Source: Erwinia sp. E_sp_B01_1 (GTDB lineage Bacteria; Pseudomonadota; Gammaproteobacteria; Enterobacterales; Enterobacteriaceae). From it: a DNA stretch of 64,000 bases. A program made the translations under genes and the position numbers. Positions within the stretch are counted from its first letter, which is position 1; each line of letters begins with the position of its first letter. The notes below the pieces were generated by a model. That model was not told the DNA's origin, made no database searches, and worked only from the letters and a program-made list of their open reading frames with translations. The stretch lies in contig NZ_CP142208.1 in assembly GCF_036865545.1 (NCBI RefSeq), forward strand, positions 4,154,001 through 4,218,000. Reading direction: 5' to 3'. Positions 17,202 to 25,515 of the stretch are shown here, in pieces.

Positions 17202-17963
17202 TTATACCGCTGCCAGCATCCCGCCATCCACAAACAGCAGATGCCCGTTCACAAAGTCCGAAGCTCTGGAGGAGAGGAACACGGCTGCACCCACCAGCTC
17301 TTCCGGATTGCCCCAGCGGGCGGCAGGCGTGCGCTTGCACAGCCATTCGGTGAACTCGGAATTATCCACCAGCGCTTTGGTCATCGGCGTCTCGAAATAG
17401 CCCGGTGCGATACCGTTAACCTGAATGTTGTAACGCGCCAGCTCCACGCACATCCCTTTCGTTAACATCTTCACTGCGCCTTTTGCCGCGGCATAAGGCG
17501 TGATGGTGTCGCGCCCCAGCTCGCTCTGCATCGAACAGATATTAACGATTTTGCCTGATTTGCGGGTGATCATCCGCTTCGCCACGGTCTGCGAAACCAG
17601 GAACACGCCGGTCTGATTAGTGGCGATGATGTCATTCCACTCATCCAGCGGGAATTCAGTAAAAGGATGGCGGCGCTGAATACCGGCATTATTGAACAGC
17701 ACGTCGATTGGCCCAATCTGAGATTCAATCTTTTCAATGCCCTCTTCCACCGCCTTTGGATCGGAGACGTTGAAGACGGCGGTATGCGCGATAAACCCTT
17801 CCTCGCGCAGCTTCATCGCCGCCTTCTCCGCCCGCTCTTCCGAAGTGCCGTTGATGATGATCTCCGCGCCATGCTGTGCCAGGCCGCGCGCCATGATAAA
17901 GCCGATGCCCTGCGCTGCGCCGGTCACTAAAATACGTTTGTTATCTAAGCTGAATAAATTCAT
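17202..17963 (-). CDS. idnO: Gluconate 5-dehydrogenase, short-chain dehydrogenase IdnO
   Basis: 253 residues, the family length. The Rossmann motif is TGAAQGIG (14-21) and the catalytic residues are S144, Y157 and K161 (SMQSELGRDTITPYAAAKG). NNAGIQRRHPFTEFP and FVNGHLLFVDGGM are near-diagnostic for E. coli IdnO, which interconverts 5-ketogluconate and gluconate with NADP(H). It is divergent from the LacI-family regulator and convergent with the membrane dehydrogenase operon. idnD, idnK and idnT are not found in this window, so here it probably returns 5-ketogluconate made in the periplasm to gluconate. Confidence 0.93.
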   Translation of the reverse strand: MNLFSLDNKRILVTGAAQGIGFIMARGLAQHGAEIIINGTSEERAEKAAMKLREEGFIAHTAVFNVSDPKAVEEGIEKIESQIGPIDVLFNNAGIQRRHPFTEFPLDEWNDIIATNQTGVFLVSQTVAKRMITRKSGKIVNICSMQSELGRDTITPYAAAKGAVKMLTKGMCVELARYNIQVNGIAPGYFETPMTKALVDNSEFTEWLCKRTPAARWGNPEELVGAAVFLSSRASDFVNGHLLFVDGGMLAAV

Positions 17964-18126
17964 GGTTACTGCTCCGTTGCTTCAGGGCGAAAGCGGTCAG
18001 ACTTCACAGGATAGTGGCACCCTGCAAAATGAAGGGCTCCCGGATGACCAGCCAGTGGCTCGCGCGGGTAAGGCTCTATCTCACGGGTTTTCATCGTGCA
18101 AGACTGTGATGCGGCTCACTTAAAAC

Positions 18127-18148
18127 CGTGTTACTAAACCAGGTTACC
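18127..18148. promoter_or_regulatory. IdnR/GntR-type operator candidate in the idnO-idnR intergenic region
   Basis: A 22-base site beginning CGTGTTACTAAAC and ending GGTTACC. It matches, in reverse orientation, the site at 19298-19319 at about 18 of 22 positions. It lies between the divergent idnO and idnR starts. GntR/IdnR operators known from E. coli contain TGTTAC half-sites, which fits the left half. Confidence 0.5.
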
Positions 18149-18271
18149 TTTGCTGTGATCGGCAACGGCTTTTGTCCGCTGGCGAGGCGCCGAACCCGCA
18201 CTTTATCCAATTTCCTTTAAGGGTTGCAGCAGGCATAATGTCAGGCTTCCCCGGCCGATCCTCAGAGCAGA

Positions 18272-19264
18272 ATGAAAAACCAACGTATCACCTTACATGA
18301 TATCGCTACCCTGGCTGGGGTAACAAAGATGACCGTCAGCCGCTATCTTCGCACCCCTGAAAAGGTCAAACCGGACACGGCTGAACGCATCGCCAGCGTG
18401 ATTGCCGAGGTAGGTTACGAGCCAGACCCGGATAATCACGCCATCGCGGGTAATGCCCTGCCCCGTATCGGCGTGCTGATCCCCTCGTTCAATAACCAGA
18501 TATTCTCCGATTTGCTGGCTGGCGTGGAGTCCGTGACCTCCGCAATGGGCTATCAGACGCTGGTGGTCAACTACGACTACGACAGCCAGCGGGAAGAAGA
18601 GCAGATCGCCACCGTACTGGCTTTTAACGTTAAGGCGCTCTTACTGACCGAATCGGTACATACCCTGCGGGCGGAAAAATACCTTAAAGCAGCGGGCATT
18701 CCGGTGGCGGAAGTGATGGGACTGACCACAACTGAAGGCCGGATAAATGTGGGGTTCGACAACTTCCAGGCGGGCTTTGATATGACCAGCATGCTTACCG
18801 GCAGCGGCAAGCGGCGCGTCATTTACTTCGGCTCCATGTCCGATCTGCGCGATGAACAGCGCTATGCCGGTTACTGCCAGGCGATGGAAGCGGCGGGCCT
18901 GCCGACCGGGCGCATCGCCCCGAAAAAAGTCTCTTCGGTTTCCACCGGGGCTGGGATGATGACCCTGGCCCGCCAGATGTATCCGGAGATGGACGGCATC
19001 CTCTGCACCAACGATGATCTGGCCGTTGGCGTGCTTCAGGAGTGTCTGGCGGCTGGCATAGCTGTGCCCCACGAGATGGCAATTGCCGGTTTTCACGGCC
19101 TGGAGATTGGTCAGGTCACCACGCCTAAACTGGCGAGCGTAATCACCCCGCGCTTTGAGATGGGCAAAACCGCCACCGAGATCCTGATCAAGAAGATCAA
19201 CAATGTCCCCACTATTGAGCGTGTGGATCTGCATTACCGGCTGTCGATGGGATCGACCATTTAA
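18272..19264 (+). CDS. idnR: LacI-family transcriptional regulator, IdnR/GntR-like
   Basis: 330 residues. The N-terminal helix-turn-helix (LHDIATLAGVTKMTVSRYLR) is close to E. coli IdnR, as are GVLIPSFNNQIFSDLLAGVESVT and FCTNDD-type LCTNDDLAVG. The C-terminal part ends with LHYRLSMGSTI. The hinge following the HTH reads Y-E-P-D-P-D-N-H rather than the usual Y-x-P-N-R-A-P, which could alter operator contacts. It probably senses gluconate or 5-ketogluconate and controls idnO, itself and the MFS gene through the paired 22-base sites. It could be orthologous to gntR instead; the HTH and flanking genes favour idnR. Confidence 0.85.
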   Translation: MKNQRITLHDIATLAGVTKMTVSRYLRTPEKVKPDTAERIASVIAEVGYEPDPDNHAIAGNALPRIGVLIPSFNNQIFSDLLAGVESVTSAMGYQTLVVNYDYDSQREEEQIATVLAFNVKALLLTESVHTLRAEKYLKAAGIPVAEVMGLTTTEGRINVGFDNFQAGFDMTSMLTGSGKRRVIYFGSMSDLRDEQRYAGYCQAMEAAGLPTGRIAPKKVSSVSTGAGMMTLARQMYPEMDGILCTNDDLAVGVLQECLAAGIAVPHEMAIAGFHGLEIGQVTTPKLASVITPRFEMGKTATEILIKKINNVPTIERVDLHYRLSMGSTI

Positions 19265-19297
19265 TCAGCCCGATTTCCCCTCCCCGATCACGCCGTT

Positions 19298-19319
19298 GGT
19301 AACACAGTTTACTAACACG
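19298..19319. promoter_or_regulatory. Second operator candidate, upstream of the MFS transporter
   Basis: On the minus strand it reads CGTGTTAGTAAAC and ends TGTTACC, the same motif as at 18127-18148. It sits 126-148 bases before the MFS start, in the gap after the regulator gene, so the transporter is probably in the same regulon. Confidence 0.5.
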
Positions 19320-19445
19320 ATTTGGTGTGAGCTGGCTCTCAACTTAATACTCAGAAACCCCTTTAATAGTAAGCATGCCTTATCAGCTGGTGGTCAGTTC
19401 CTGCTGGACGAACGCCGCTTCACTTCCTGTTTCAGAGGGCTTCAG

Positions 19446-20771
19446 ATGAACGAAAAAATCCCCGGCACACGCTGGCTGCGAGTAATAGCCCCAATCCTGA
19501 TCACCTGCATCGTGTCGTTTATGGACCGGGTCAATATCAGCTTTGCCCTGCCCGGCGGCATGGAGGAGGATTTGGCGATCTCCAGCCAGATGGCCGGTAT
19601 CGCCAGCGGCATCTTCTTTATCGGTTATCTGTTCCTGCAGGTGCCGGGTGGCCGGGTGGCGGTAAACGGCAGCGGCAAGAAATTTATCGCCTGGTCGCTG
19701 GCGGCCTGGATGGTGGTCTCCATCGCCACCGGGTTTGTCACCAACCACTGGCAGTTGCTGGCGCTGCGCTTTGTTCTGGGGATTTCTGAGGGGGGAATGC
19801 TGCCGGTCGTGCTGACTATGGTCAGTAACTGGTTCCCGGAGAAAGAGCTGGGCCGCGCCAATGCTTTTGTGATGATGTTCGCCCCGCTGGGAGGCATGTT
19901 CACCGCGCCCATCTCCGGGATGATCATCAATACCTTTGACTGGCGCTGGCTGTTTATCATCGAAGGCCTGCTCTCTGCGGCAGTGTTACTGGTGTGGTGG
20001 CTGGTGATCAGCGATCGGCCGGAAGAAGCACGCTGGCTGCCCGCGCGTGAAAAAGAGTATCTGATTAAAGAGCTGAGCCGCGAACGTAATGAGCGCCGCA
20101 AAAAAGCGCCGGTGGGCAAAGCAAAACTCACCGACGTGTTCAAAAACCGGGGGCTGATGAAGCTGGTGCTGCTGAATTTCTTTTACCAGACCGGGGATTA
20201 CGGCTACACGCTGTGGCTGCCGAGTATTCTGAAAAACCTGACCGGAGCCAACATGGCCAACGTCGGCATGCTGGCGGTACTGCCCTTTGTGGCAACCATC
20301 GCCGGGATTTACCTGATTTCGCTAATCAGCGACAAAACCGGCAAGCGCCGCCAGTGGGTGATGATCTCCCTGTTCTGCTTCGCCGCCTCGCTGCTGGCTT
20401 CCGTGGTGTTGTACCAGCATGTGGTCGCCGCCTATATTGCCCTGGTCTGCTGTGGCTTCTTCCTGAAGGCCGCCACCAGCCCGTTCTGGTCGATGCCTGG
20501 CCGCATTGCCTCGCCTGAACTGGCGGGCAGCGCACGCGGCGTGATTAACGGCCTGGGGAATCTGGGCGGCTTCTGCGGTCCTTTCCTGGTGGGTATTGTC
20601 ATCACCTTCTGGGGACAAAGTGCCGCTATCTGCGCCCTTGCCGCCTCACTGATTATTGCGGGGATTATTGCCGCCACGCTGCCGAAGCAGTGTGATTTGG
20701 TGGCTGAAGCGGAGAAGCCAGATGCCGACCCGGCCAGCATGCCGAAGATAGCGTCCGGACATCATCACTGA
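19446..20771 (+). CDS. MFS transporter, anion:cation symporter family (probable sugar-acid/ketogluconate permease)
   Basis: 441 residues from the ATG at 19446 with GAGGG upstream; the open frame back to 19203 overlaps the regulator and is not needed. Twelve hydrophobic helices in two halves are evident, with the MFS signature MDRVNISFALPG and GISEGGMLPVVLTMVSNWFPEKELGRANAF typical of GudP/ExuT/KguT-type ACS permeases. Location beside idnR/idnO and the gluconate-oxidising complex suggests uptake of gluconate or a ketogluconate. The exact substrate is not determinable from sequence. Confidence 0.85.
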   Translation: MNEKIPGTRWLRVIAPILITCIVSFMDRVNISFALPGGMEEDLAISSQMAGIASGIFFIGYLFLQVPGGRVAVNGSGKKFIAWSLAAWMVVSIATGFVTNHWQLLALRFVLGISEGGMLPVVLTMVSNWFPEKELGRANAFVMMFAPLGGMFTAPISGMIINTFDWRWLFIIEGLLSAAVLLVWWLVISDRPEEARWLPAREKEYLIKELSRERNERRKKAPVGKAKLTDVFKNRGLMKLVLLNFFYQTGDYGYTLWLPSILKNLTGANMANVGMLAVLPFVATIAGIYLISLISDKTGKRRQWVMISLFCFAASLLASVVLYQHVVAAYIALVCCGFFLKAATSPFWSMPGRIASPELAGSARGVINGLGNLGGFCGPFLVGIVITFWGQSAAICALAASLIIAGIIAATLPKQCDLVAEAEKPDADPASMPKIASGHHH

Positions 20772-20845
20772 GAATAACTGCGGAGCAGGGAAGCTCTGTT
20801 TTGCAGGCGCTGTACAGTCAGGTTAGCCATCGATATCACCATGTT

Positions 20846-21085
20846 CTATTTACGAGGTAAACGCATGGCTATTAATCCCGATATCAAAACAGTGAAAATT
20901 AGTGCAATAAGAAAAGTGAACTCCACCAGTAGATCGGCAGTATGCTCAACGCCGTCAGAGTTGCACCACTCCCCCAGTAAAGCTGTCAGATCCGGTATAG
21001 CCCGGGGTAATACCCAGGCAACAGCAAAGTTCATGGCAACCAGCAGCACCAAAAACCCGCAGATTCGCAAAACCCACTTTTTCAT
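20846..21085 (-). CDS. Small inner-membrane protein, probable immunity partner of the adjacent DUF2778 effector
   Basis: 79 residues from the ATG at 21085-21083, overlapping the effector stop as TGATG, so the two are translationally coupled. It has one hydrophobic segment near the N-terminus (LRICGFLVLLVAMNFAVAWVL) and a second near the C-terminus (FTFLIALIFTVLISGLIAM), with a short periplasm-facing loop containing Cys. An effector that attacks peptidoglycan needs periplasmic protection, and this topology fits. The immunity role is inferred from gene order alone. Confidence 0.6.
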   Translation of the reverse strand: MKKWVLRICGFLVLLVAMNFAVAWVLPRAIPDLTALLGEWCNSDGVEHTADLLVEFTFLIALIFTVLISGLIAMRLPRK

Positions 21086-21566
21086 CAATCCACCTGTATT
21101 GTTCCATAAGCCTGAAGAAACGACCCCGGCACAGGAATCATGCTCGTTTTGAGTAACTGAACACGAAGATATTCAAAATCTGAAATATGAATAAGGGTAA
21201 TACATCCTTCACTTAACCCCATCGGCCAACTGGATGCAGACGGAAATTACCCCGTTTTACGCCGTTAATAAAAGTCCAGTCGTCAATCTTCCCATCAGCC
21301 CGGTAAAGTGCAAACCATTCCTTCCGGTTAGTCCCATAACCATATCGTAGAAAGCTGTCCCGCAATTCCGCCAGACGGCCTCCAGACTGGCGACCTACAA
21401 TATAATATCGCCCCTGAGGGAGAGGCCCAATATTTTTAACGGCTGTAAGACTGGCATTATTAACACCTTGTTTCTGACCAGAAAAAGCGGGGAAGCTTCC
21501 AATGCCATAGCATTGAAGCAAGGAGGAAGGCATTCCATTGAGTGAAAAATGACAGGTTCTCGGCAT
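21085..21566 (-). pseudogene. DUF2778 (Tlde1-like L,D-transpeptidase-fold) type VI effector, frameshifted
   Basis: The intact first part (21213-21566) ends NFRLHPVGRWG at a TAA. One base added at the TT of 21213-21217 restores the frame into L-S-E-G-C-I-T-L and 44 further residues to a TGA at 21087-21085. The catalytic His (RLHP) and Cys (SEGC) of the family are thus split by the frameshift. Other family marks are the N-terminal FSLNGMPSSLLQCYGIGSFPAFSG and GPLPQGRYYIVGR. Known Tlde1 effectors are delivered by T6SS into the target periplasm and damage peptidoglycan. The immunity-like gene follows intact. A single-base homopolymer error in the assembly is the alternative. Confidence 0.8.
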
Positions 21567-21692
21567 ATCAATTCCTTTTTGATAAGATTACCGATGTGGA
21601 TTAAATCATTACAATGAAAGAGAGGGCAATAAAAAAGAATGAAAGAAAACACAAACAAAATAAATCACTCAAAATCTTAACCAGCCTTCAAC

Positions 21693-21791
21693 ATGCGCGT
21701 GTGTAAGTTCTCTGCCAGCAAACGGCAGGTCCAGGATTTTACCGGGATTGTCGGGGCACGACGGGTACGGGGCCAGGTAATTTCCTGGTGA
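21693..21791 (+). pseudogene. symE 3' fragment
   Basis: A 32-codon open frame MRVCKFSASK...GARRVRGQ is nearly identical to the last third of the intact symE at 28491-28844 (the DNA is also closely similar, with a few substitutions and a three-base deletion). The 5' two thirds are absent. It is a relic, and probably marks one edge of a duplication. Confidence 0.85.
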
Positions 21792-22405
21792 TGCCGTTGA
21801 ATAACAGATGACGGAGCGAGACCCCCGGCCTGATTTTTTCTGCTGATGAGTGAGAAAATCAGGCTGTAATTGCGTCTCGCCTTTTAAAGATTAATTAATT
21901 ACCAGTAACTGCCGATAACTTCCTTCATAGATTATCATCATCCAGCGGATTATATACTCTCATGGCATCCTGCGGTCTGCTCTTATCTTCCGGGCGGTCA
22001 ACCCGGCACTGACGATAATATGAGCACCCCTTCCGAAAATGGATATCAGTCTCATTTTTAGCCTTTGTTACTTCTGGACATTAAGTCGTCAGATCGTAAT
22101 AATGTACTGGTTTATCAATAGGTAATAATAACATCACGTTATCATTCTACTGATCGCAGACTTTCCGGTCTCGCATTTTTCTATAGCGGGGCTTTACAAC
22201 GCATATTGGTTTGACTTAATACAGGGTTTTATTCAGTCACCTTATTATCCAGCTTTTTTATATTCTGCTCCGGAATACTCTCCTGATGCGGCTTAATGCT
22301 GGTTATAACTCAGACCGCGTTTTATTCAGTGCTTTATCCTTTTCAGATGCGGATAAAGCCAGATGAATTTTACTTTTTGGGATGGACAAGGATAAAGGAG
22401 AGAAA
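21792..22405. other. Noncoding stretch with a nested inverted repeat
   Basis: About 600 AT-rich bases before the OmpA-lipoprotein gene, with no credible CDS. Near the start, GCGAGAC (21816-21822) pairs with GTCTCGC (21874-21880), and inside it CCTGATTTT (21829-21837) pairs with AAAATCAGG (21855-21863). This could be a transcribed structured element or a decayed terminator. The promoter of the three-gene envelope operon should lie in the remainder. Confidence 0.5.
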
Positions 22406-23896
22406 GTGGAACGCACGTATTCAGGGAAAATCTGTTTGCTGGCAGCCGTGGTGATGCTGTCTTCAAGCTGTGCCAGTTTGCAGGAAGCTGGCAAAAACTA
22501 TGGCACGGCCATCGGGTGTATTGGTGGTGCGGCATTAGGCGGAGGACTGACTTATCTGGTCACCAAAGATGCTACGAAAGCTGTTGCTGGCGGCCTGATC
22601 GGAGGGATCGCCGGATGTGCTGCAGGGAATGTCTGGCAGAATCGCGAAAAAGCACTGGCCCAGATAGCAGCCGAAGAACATATGAAAATTGACAGCCATC
22701 CGTTGCAGTCTCAGGAAAAAAGCGGCAAAGAAAATGTCGGTCTCGTCGCGCAGGTTGAAGATAACGGCATGTTTACCACAGACAGCGCTCAGCTTTCGGC
22801 TAACGGGCTGCGTCAGGTCAGAAAAATTGCTGCGGCTATGAAGCAAGGCGATCAAAATGGCGTGGTACTGATTGTGGGTCATACCGATGCCACCGGTAAC
22901 GCAAGCTGGAATCAGAAGCTTTCTGAACAGCGTGCGCAAAGCGTCGGACGTATCCTGCAACAGGCTGGTTTAAATCCTCAGCATCTCTATTTCCAGGGCG
23001 CTGGCTCATCACGCCCGGTGGCAGACAACACTACCTTCACCGGACGGGCAGCCAACCGACGTGTAGAAATTGTCGGTCTGGCTAACGAGGCGTTGTTGAA
23101 GCAACGTGTTGAGCAGGAAGGTAATAACCTCGCCTATCTCCGCTATGGCACCCAGTCAGCGGACACTGTTGCAAGATCTAAAACATCCTCATCTACACGC
23201 AAAGCATCACTTCCGGCAAAACAGAAATCTTCTTCAATTACCAGCAAACCGACTAAAGCTTCTAAAACGGAAGAGACTGTTCAGACGGCTTCTGCTCCTT
23301 CCAGAACAGCCAATGGCAAAAACTGGGTTGATTTTGGCGGCCAGCCCGTCACCGGCTCAACCATACCGCTGGCCGCAAACCTGAAACCTGTCAGTAGTGG
23401 GTTTAGTTTGATCTCCGAGGCTAATGCCAGTGCGGTGACAGGAAACTGCCTGACGGACAATGCACGCGTGGCAGGACTGGCCAAAAATCTGGCCACCGGT
23501 AAGCCACTTGAGACGCACGATACCAAAGATTATCTGCCAAATATGAACGGTCATGCATGGGCAGGACTGGTTAACCAACATCTGGTAACCATCTCCCCGG
23601 TTAAAGTGCTGAAAGATGACACCAGGGTGGAAACCGATCCGCGGGTCTGGATTACCCGTAATTATCAAAGCAGCGGAAACCGTAAGGCTGATGCCCCACT
23701 CAGTGCTGTAGCTAATGCGTGGGAAGGTGAAGACAGCATTCTTTACCGCATCTATCTGCCAACAGAAAAAGAGCAGCCGCTTTCCTGTATTGATCTGCTA
23801 CTACCCAAAAATGCATCTAAAGCTCAGCAGGGTCAGCTTTTCTATTCCAGCCACAGCAGCGCATATATGGCCGCTTATCAACCGGTCCGTAGTTAA
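22406..23896 (+). CDS. OmpA-family outer-membrane lipoprotein with glycine-zipper segment and C-terminal extension
   Basis: 496 residues from a GTG at 22406 with GGAG five bases upstream; the ATG at 22382 lacks a ribosome site. A lipobox MLSSSC makes it a lipoprotein. Next comes a glycine-zipper hydrophobic stretch (AIGCIGGAALGGGLTYLV and GGLIGGIAGCAAG), then an OmpA peptidoglycan-binding domain (NGVVLIVGHTDATGN, LSEQRAQSVGRIL, NRRVEIV) at roughly residues 120-230. A Ser/Thr/Lys-rich linker and an unrecognised 150-residue C-terminal domain with three Cys follow. It is the first of three tightly packed genes. OmpA domains anchor envelope machines to the cell wall; what is anchored here is unknown. 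Confidence 0.82.
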   Translation: MERTYSGKICLLAAVVMLSSSCASLQEAGKNYGTAIGCIGGAALGGGLTYLVTKDATKAVAGGLIGGIAGCAAGNVWQNREKALAQIAAEEHMKIDSHPLQSQEKSGKENVGLVAQVEDNGMFTTDSAQLSANGLRQVRKIAAAMKQGDQNGVVLIVGHTDATGNASWNQKLSEQRAQSVGRILQQAGLNPQHLYFQGAGSSRPVADNTTFTGRAANRRVEIVGLANEALLKQRVEQEGNNLAYLRYGTQSADTVARSKTSSSTRKASLPAKQKSSSITSKPTKASKTEETVQTASAPSRTANGKNWVDFGGQPVTGSTIPLAANLKPVSSGFSLISEANASAVTGNCLTDNARVAGLAKNLATGKPLETHDTKDYLPNMNGHAWAGLVNQHLVTISPVKVLKDDTRVETDPRVWITRNYQSSGNRKADAPLSAVANAWEGEDSILYRIYLPTEKEQPLSCIDLLLPKNASKAQQGQLFYSSHSSAYMAAYQPVRS

Positions 23897-23910
23897 TCAA
23901 GGAACAGACA

Positions 23911-25515
23911 ATGGAACTTTTTCAGAGCATCGCTGAAGCGATCTCCCTTTATCGCTATATTTTCTGGCCATTAGTGGGCTTGCTTGCCCTGGTCATTATC
24001 TTTATTCGCTGGTGGGAACAGGTCAGTTACTTCTTCCTCAATTTGTTTACAAGCTTTCCCGTGGTGGGATATATCGCTCGTCTTTCGCGGAGCAATGAAC
24101 CCCGACGCTCAAGTACCGGCGGCAAGTTCTGGTATCCGTCAGAAGAAGCGCTGTGCGCTAAATACTGGCAGCATCACAAATCCTTTAATCTGAGCGCCGA
24201 TTTTTACCTGCGCTGCGTTAACTACCTGAACAAGGTGAATGAACGCGGCCGTAAGCCAACCGGACCGGTGTTGTGGATCTGTAGCGTGGCGCTGGTGATA
24301 TTAGAAGCCTTTATCTTCGCGCTGGTTCTCTCCCCTTTCATCGCCAACAACATCTCAGCTAATCAGGCGGAGTTCTCGGCCATTGTGATCTCTGTACTGA
24401 TTGGTGTTGTGCTGGTGCCTGCCACGCATTTGATGGGCGCGGAACTGCATAAAAACAGCCTGCTCAAGAAAATCCGTTACTGGTATGACGACGCTCGCCA
24501 TGCCAACAACGCACGTGGACTGACATCAAATACCGGCATTTCACTGGAAAACACGCGTGATGACGATCAGGATCCGCAGTACATCCAGATGTTTAACCGT
24601 ATTAACACCAATGTTCACAGCCGCCCGCAGTACTGGGCAACTGCCATTGCGCTGGCATTGATTCTGTTCTTTGCGGTTGGCGCTTATTTCGTCCGTGCTG
24701 CGACTATTGATTCGATGGATACTCAGGCCGTCAACGGGACACCCTTCAGTCAGACTACTGAGACTTCCAGCTCGCCTTTTGATCTGCCAGCGGATGCGGT
24801 GGCCGATAACGCCAAAGCTGACAGCCAGGCTACCGAAGAGATTGGTAATAATCGTGTCTTTGCTTCCAAACTCACTTTTATCATTCTGTCGGTGATCTTT
24901 GTGGGCGTGCAGCTGATTGGTATTCTGATCGGGCTGTATCGTTCATTTGCCGGGATAGATTCCAAAAAGGCTGCTAAATACGCCGGTAATTTCAGTGGGT
25001 CAGAAGAGTTCTCTGCCTGGCACAGTATGAAACGCGAACGCGTGGAGCGTGATGCTCAGGAGAAACTGAGTTCACTGCAGAATCGCCTGATGATGAAGCG
25101 TACCAGCAGTCAAAGTCAGCAGCTTAACGAACTGCCCACTTTTACTGATTATGTCAGCGGCAAACGTGTTGAAAAATCCCGCTCAGAACAGGAATTCAAT
25201 GAGCATCTTAAGAACACAGCCTCTGCTCCTGTTGCTCAGGTCATTACACCTCAGCCTCAACAGCCTGTAGCACCCCGTGCGGCATTGCATGTGGTTTTAC
25301 CTGAGGAAGAAACACCGGCCGACATCGTTGCGCCCGTGCAGGCAGCGAAGGATGACGAAAAAGAGCGCATCATTGCGCTGGGCGATCTGGTCGGATTGGA
25401 TGAAGAAGATCTGGCCCTGATTGCCGACGATCAGGGGTTGCCTTTAGAGGCGGTGCTTAAACGCCAGCGCGTGCAACAGTTGCTGAATAAAACGCGGGCG
25501 AAGGGGGAAGCATGA
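23911..25515 (+). CDS. Polytopic inner-membrane protein of the OmpA-lipoprotein operon (unknown function)
   Basis: 534 residues, start ATG with AAGGA upstream, 14 bases after the lipoprotein gene. Hydrophobic helices lie near residues 12-32, 118-140, 150-172, 230-250 and 308-335. Between them are soluble segments, one with NNARGLTSNTGISLENTRDDD. The last 180 residues are cytoplasmic-looking and charged, ending ALIADDQGLPLEAVLKRQRVQ, which resembles a small helical adaptor. No family was recognised. It overlaps the following gene by four bases. MotA/ExbB or Zorya-type topology was considered, but the conserved residues were not seen. Confidence 0.75.
   Translation: MELFQSIAEAISLYRYIFWPLVGLLALVIIFIRWWEQVSYFFLNLFTSFPVVGYIARLSRSNEPRRSSTGGKFWYPSEEALCAKYWQHHKSFNLSADFYLRCVNYLNKVNERGRKPTGPVLWICSVALVILEAFIFALVLSPFIANNISANQAEFSAIVISVLIGVVLVPATHLMGAELHKNSLLKKIRYWYDDARHANNARGLTSNTGISLENTRDDDQDPQYIQMFNRINTNVHSRPQYWATAIALALILFFAVGAYFVRAATIDSMDTQAVNGTPFSQTTETSSSPFDLPADAVADNAKADSQATEEIGNNRVFASKLTFIILSVIFVGVQLIGILIGLYRSFAGIDSKKAAKYAGNFSGSEEFSAWHSMKRERVERDAQEKLSSLQNRLMMKRTSSQSQQLNELPTFTDYVSGKRVEKSRSEQEFNEHLKNTASAPVAQVITPQPQQPVAPRAALHVVLPEEETPADIVAPVQAAKDDEKERIIALGDLVGLDEEDLALIADDQGLPLEAVLKRQRVQQLLNKTRAKGEA

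Noticed and set aside
19203..19445. N-terminal extension of the MFS transporter
   Set aside because: It would overlap the regulator gene and the operator-like site; the ATG at 19446 has a ribosome site and a normal MFS N-terminus.
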